This document shows positions 5,324 to 5,662 of a DNA stretch of 5,662 bases, one piece after another. The stretch comes from Candidatus Rokuibacteriota bacterium (GTDB lineage: Bacteria; Methylomirabilota; Methylomirabilia; Rokubacteriales; CSP1-6), in the NCBI GenBank assembly GCA_003221435.1, contig QHRS01000286.1, positions 1 to 5,662 on the forward strand. The letters run 5' to 3'. The translations under genes and the position numbers were made by a program. How positions within the stretch are numbered: the first letter of the stretch is position 1; each line of letters opens with the position of its first letter. The notes beneath the pieces are model-generated. The model was not told where the DNA came from. It ran no database searches and saw only the letters and a program-made list of their open reading frames with translations.

Positions 5324-5662
5324 TTACGATCCGCTCTGCCAGTAGCGCGGCCGGATGTTTGCCTGCAGGATGCGCTTCCGGATCCGCGAGGACTGCGGGG
5401 TCACCTCGAGCAGCTCGTCTTCGCGGATCCACTCCAGGAGCTGCTCGAGCGAGAGCTTGTGCGCAGGCAGGAGCTGGATCCCCTCCTCCGCGGTCGAGGC
5501 ACGCATGTTCGTGAGCTTCTTCTCCTTGACCACGTTGACGTCGATGTCCTCCTCGCGCGCGTTCTCTCCGATCACCATGCCCTCGTAAACCCGCTCGCCG
5601 GGCTCGACGAACATCTCGCCGCGGTCCTGGAGGTGCTCGATCGCGTAGGCGGTGGTGCGCCC
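5324..5662 (-). CDS. typA: Translational GTPase TypA/BipA, C-terminal part
   Basis: The frame enters from the right edge and ends at TAA (5326-5324). 112 C-terminal residues of a protein usually about 600 residues long are visible. TypA/BipA is a ribosome-binding GTPase of the EF-G family involved in ribosome assembly and stress or low-temperature adaptation. The visible part is the TypA-specific C-terminal region: TTAYAIEHLQDRGEMF (3-18), EPGERVYEGMVIGEN (20-34), the signature KEKKLTNMRAS (46-56), KLSLEQLLEWI (69-79) and DELLEVTPQSSRIRKRIL (82-99). The N-terminal GTPase domain lies outside the window. The last residues (about 100-112) are a short variable tail. No defect is visible in what can be read. 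Confidence 0.96.
   Translation of the reverse strand, partial: GRTTAYAIEHLQDRGEMFVEPGERVYEGMVIGENAREEDIDVNVVKEKKLTNMRASTAEEGIQLLPAHKLSLEQLLEWIREDELLEVTPQSSRIRKRILQANIRPRYWQSGS

Noticed and set aside
5073..5432. Minus-strand frame covering part of the tRNA, its promoter and the typA end
   Set aside because: It overlaps the tRNA and typA in another frame; the composition is that of a chance frame.
1..5662. Possible new defence, mobile or CRISPR-like system
   Set aside because: I looked for direct repeats, transposase or integrase motifs, nuclease or toxin-antitoxin motifs and target-site duplications near the tRNA and saw none. The 3' end of the tRNA is not repeated in the window.

Overview
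The window is GC-rich (roughly 60-65% by eye) bacterial chromosomal DNA, probably from an uncultured environmental lineage. The best lineage clue is the FlgD-type Ig-like tail on the protein ending at 4924. Such tails on secreted proteins are common in Candidatus Eisenbacteria and other FCB-related or candidate phyla, but this is an inference and not a taxonomic proof. I see no mobile element, phage gene, CRISPR array or integration scar.

Layout, left part (1-4924, all + strand). Five closely spaced genes read like one transcription unit, with gaps of 21, 29, 24 and about 73 nt. (1) The 3' part of a VTC-domain protein, a triphosphate-tunnel-fold polyphosphate polymerase-like enzyme. (2) A DUF4956 membrane protein starting at a TTG codon. 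(3) A lipoprotein carrying a YjiK/SdiA-regulated-type beta-propeller. (4) A secreted DUF3616-like propeller protein. (5) A larger exported DUF3616/phytase-esterase-like propeller with a C-terminal FlgD-Ig domain. VTC plus DUF4956 is a recurring bacterial pair. The three following proteins differ in sequence but share one propeller blade signature and have three different export signals.

Layout, right part (4925-5662). The gene unit is followed by two hairpins. One is a probable + strand terminator and the other a probable minus-strand terminator. A tRNA-Asn(GUU) with encoded CCA lies on the minus strand with its own sigma70-like promoter (TTGACC, 18 nt, TAGACT). Beyond it is the 3' end of typA/bipA, also on the minus strand. 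This part is ordinary housekeeping DNA.

Working model (inference). The VTC catalytic domain makes or handles polyphosphate at the membrane, and DUF4956 may supply the membrane partner that eukaryotic VTC proteins carry as a fused transmembrane domain. The three exported propellers act outside the inner membrane. A link to phosphate or phosphoester metabolism is suggested by the resemblance to the phytase-esterase-like propeller group, but no catalytic assignment can be made from sequence alone.
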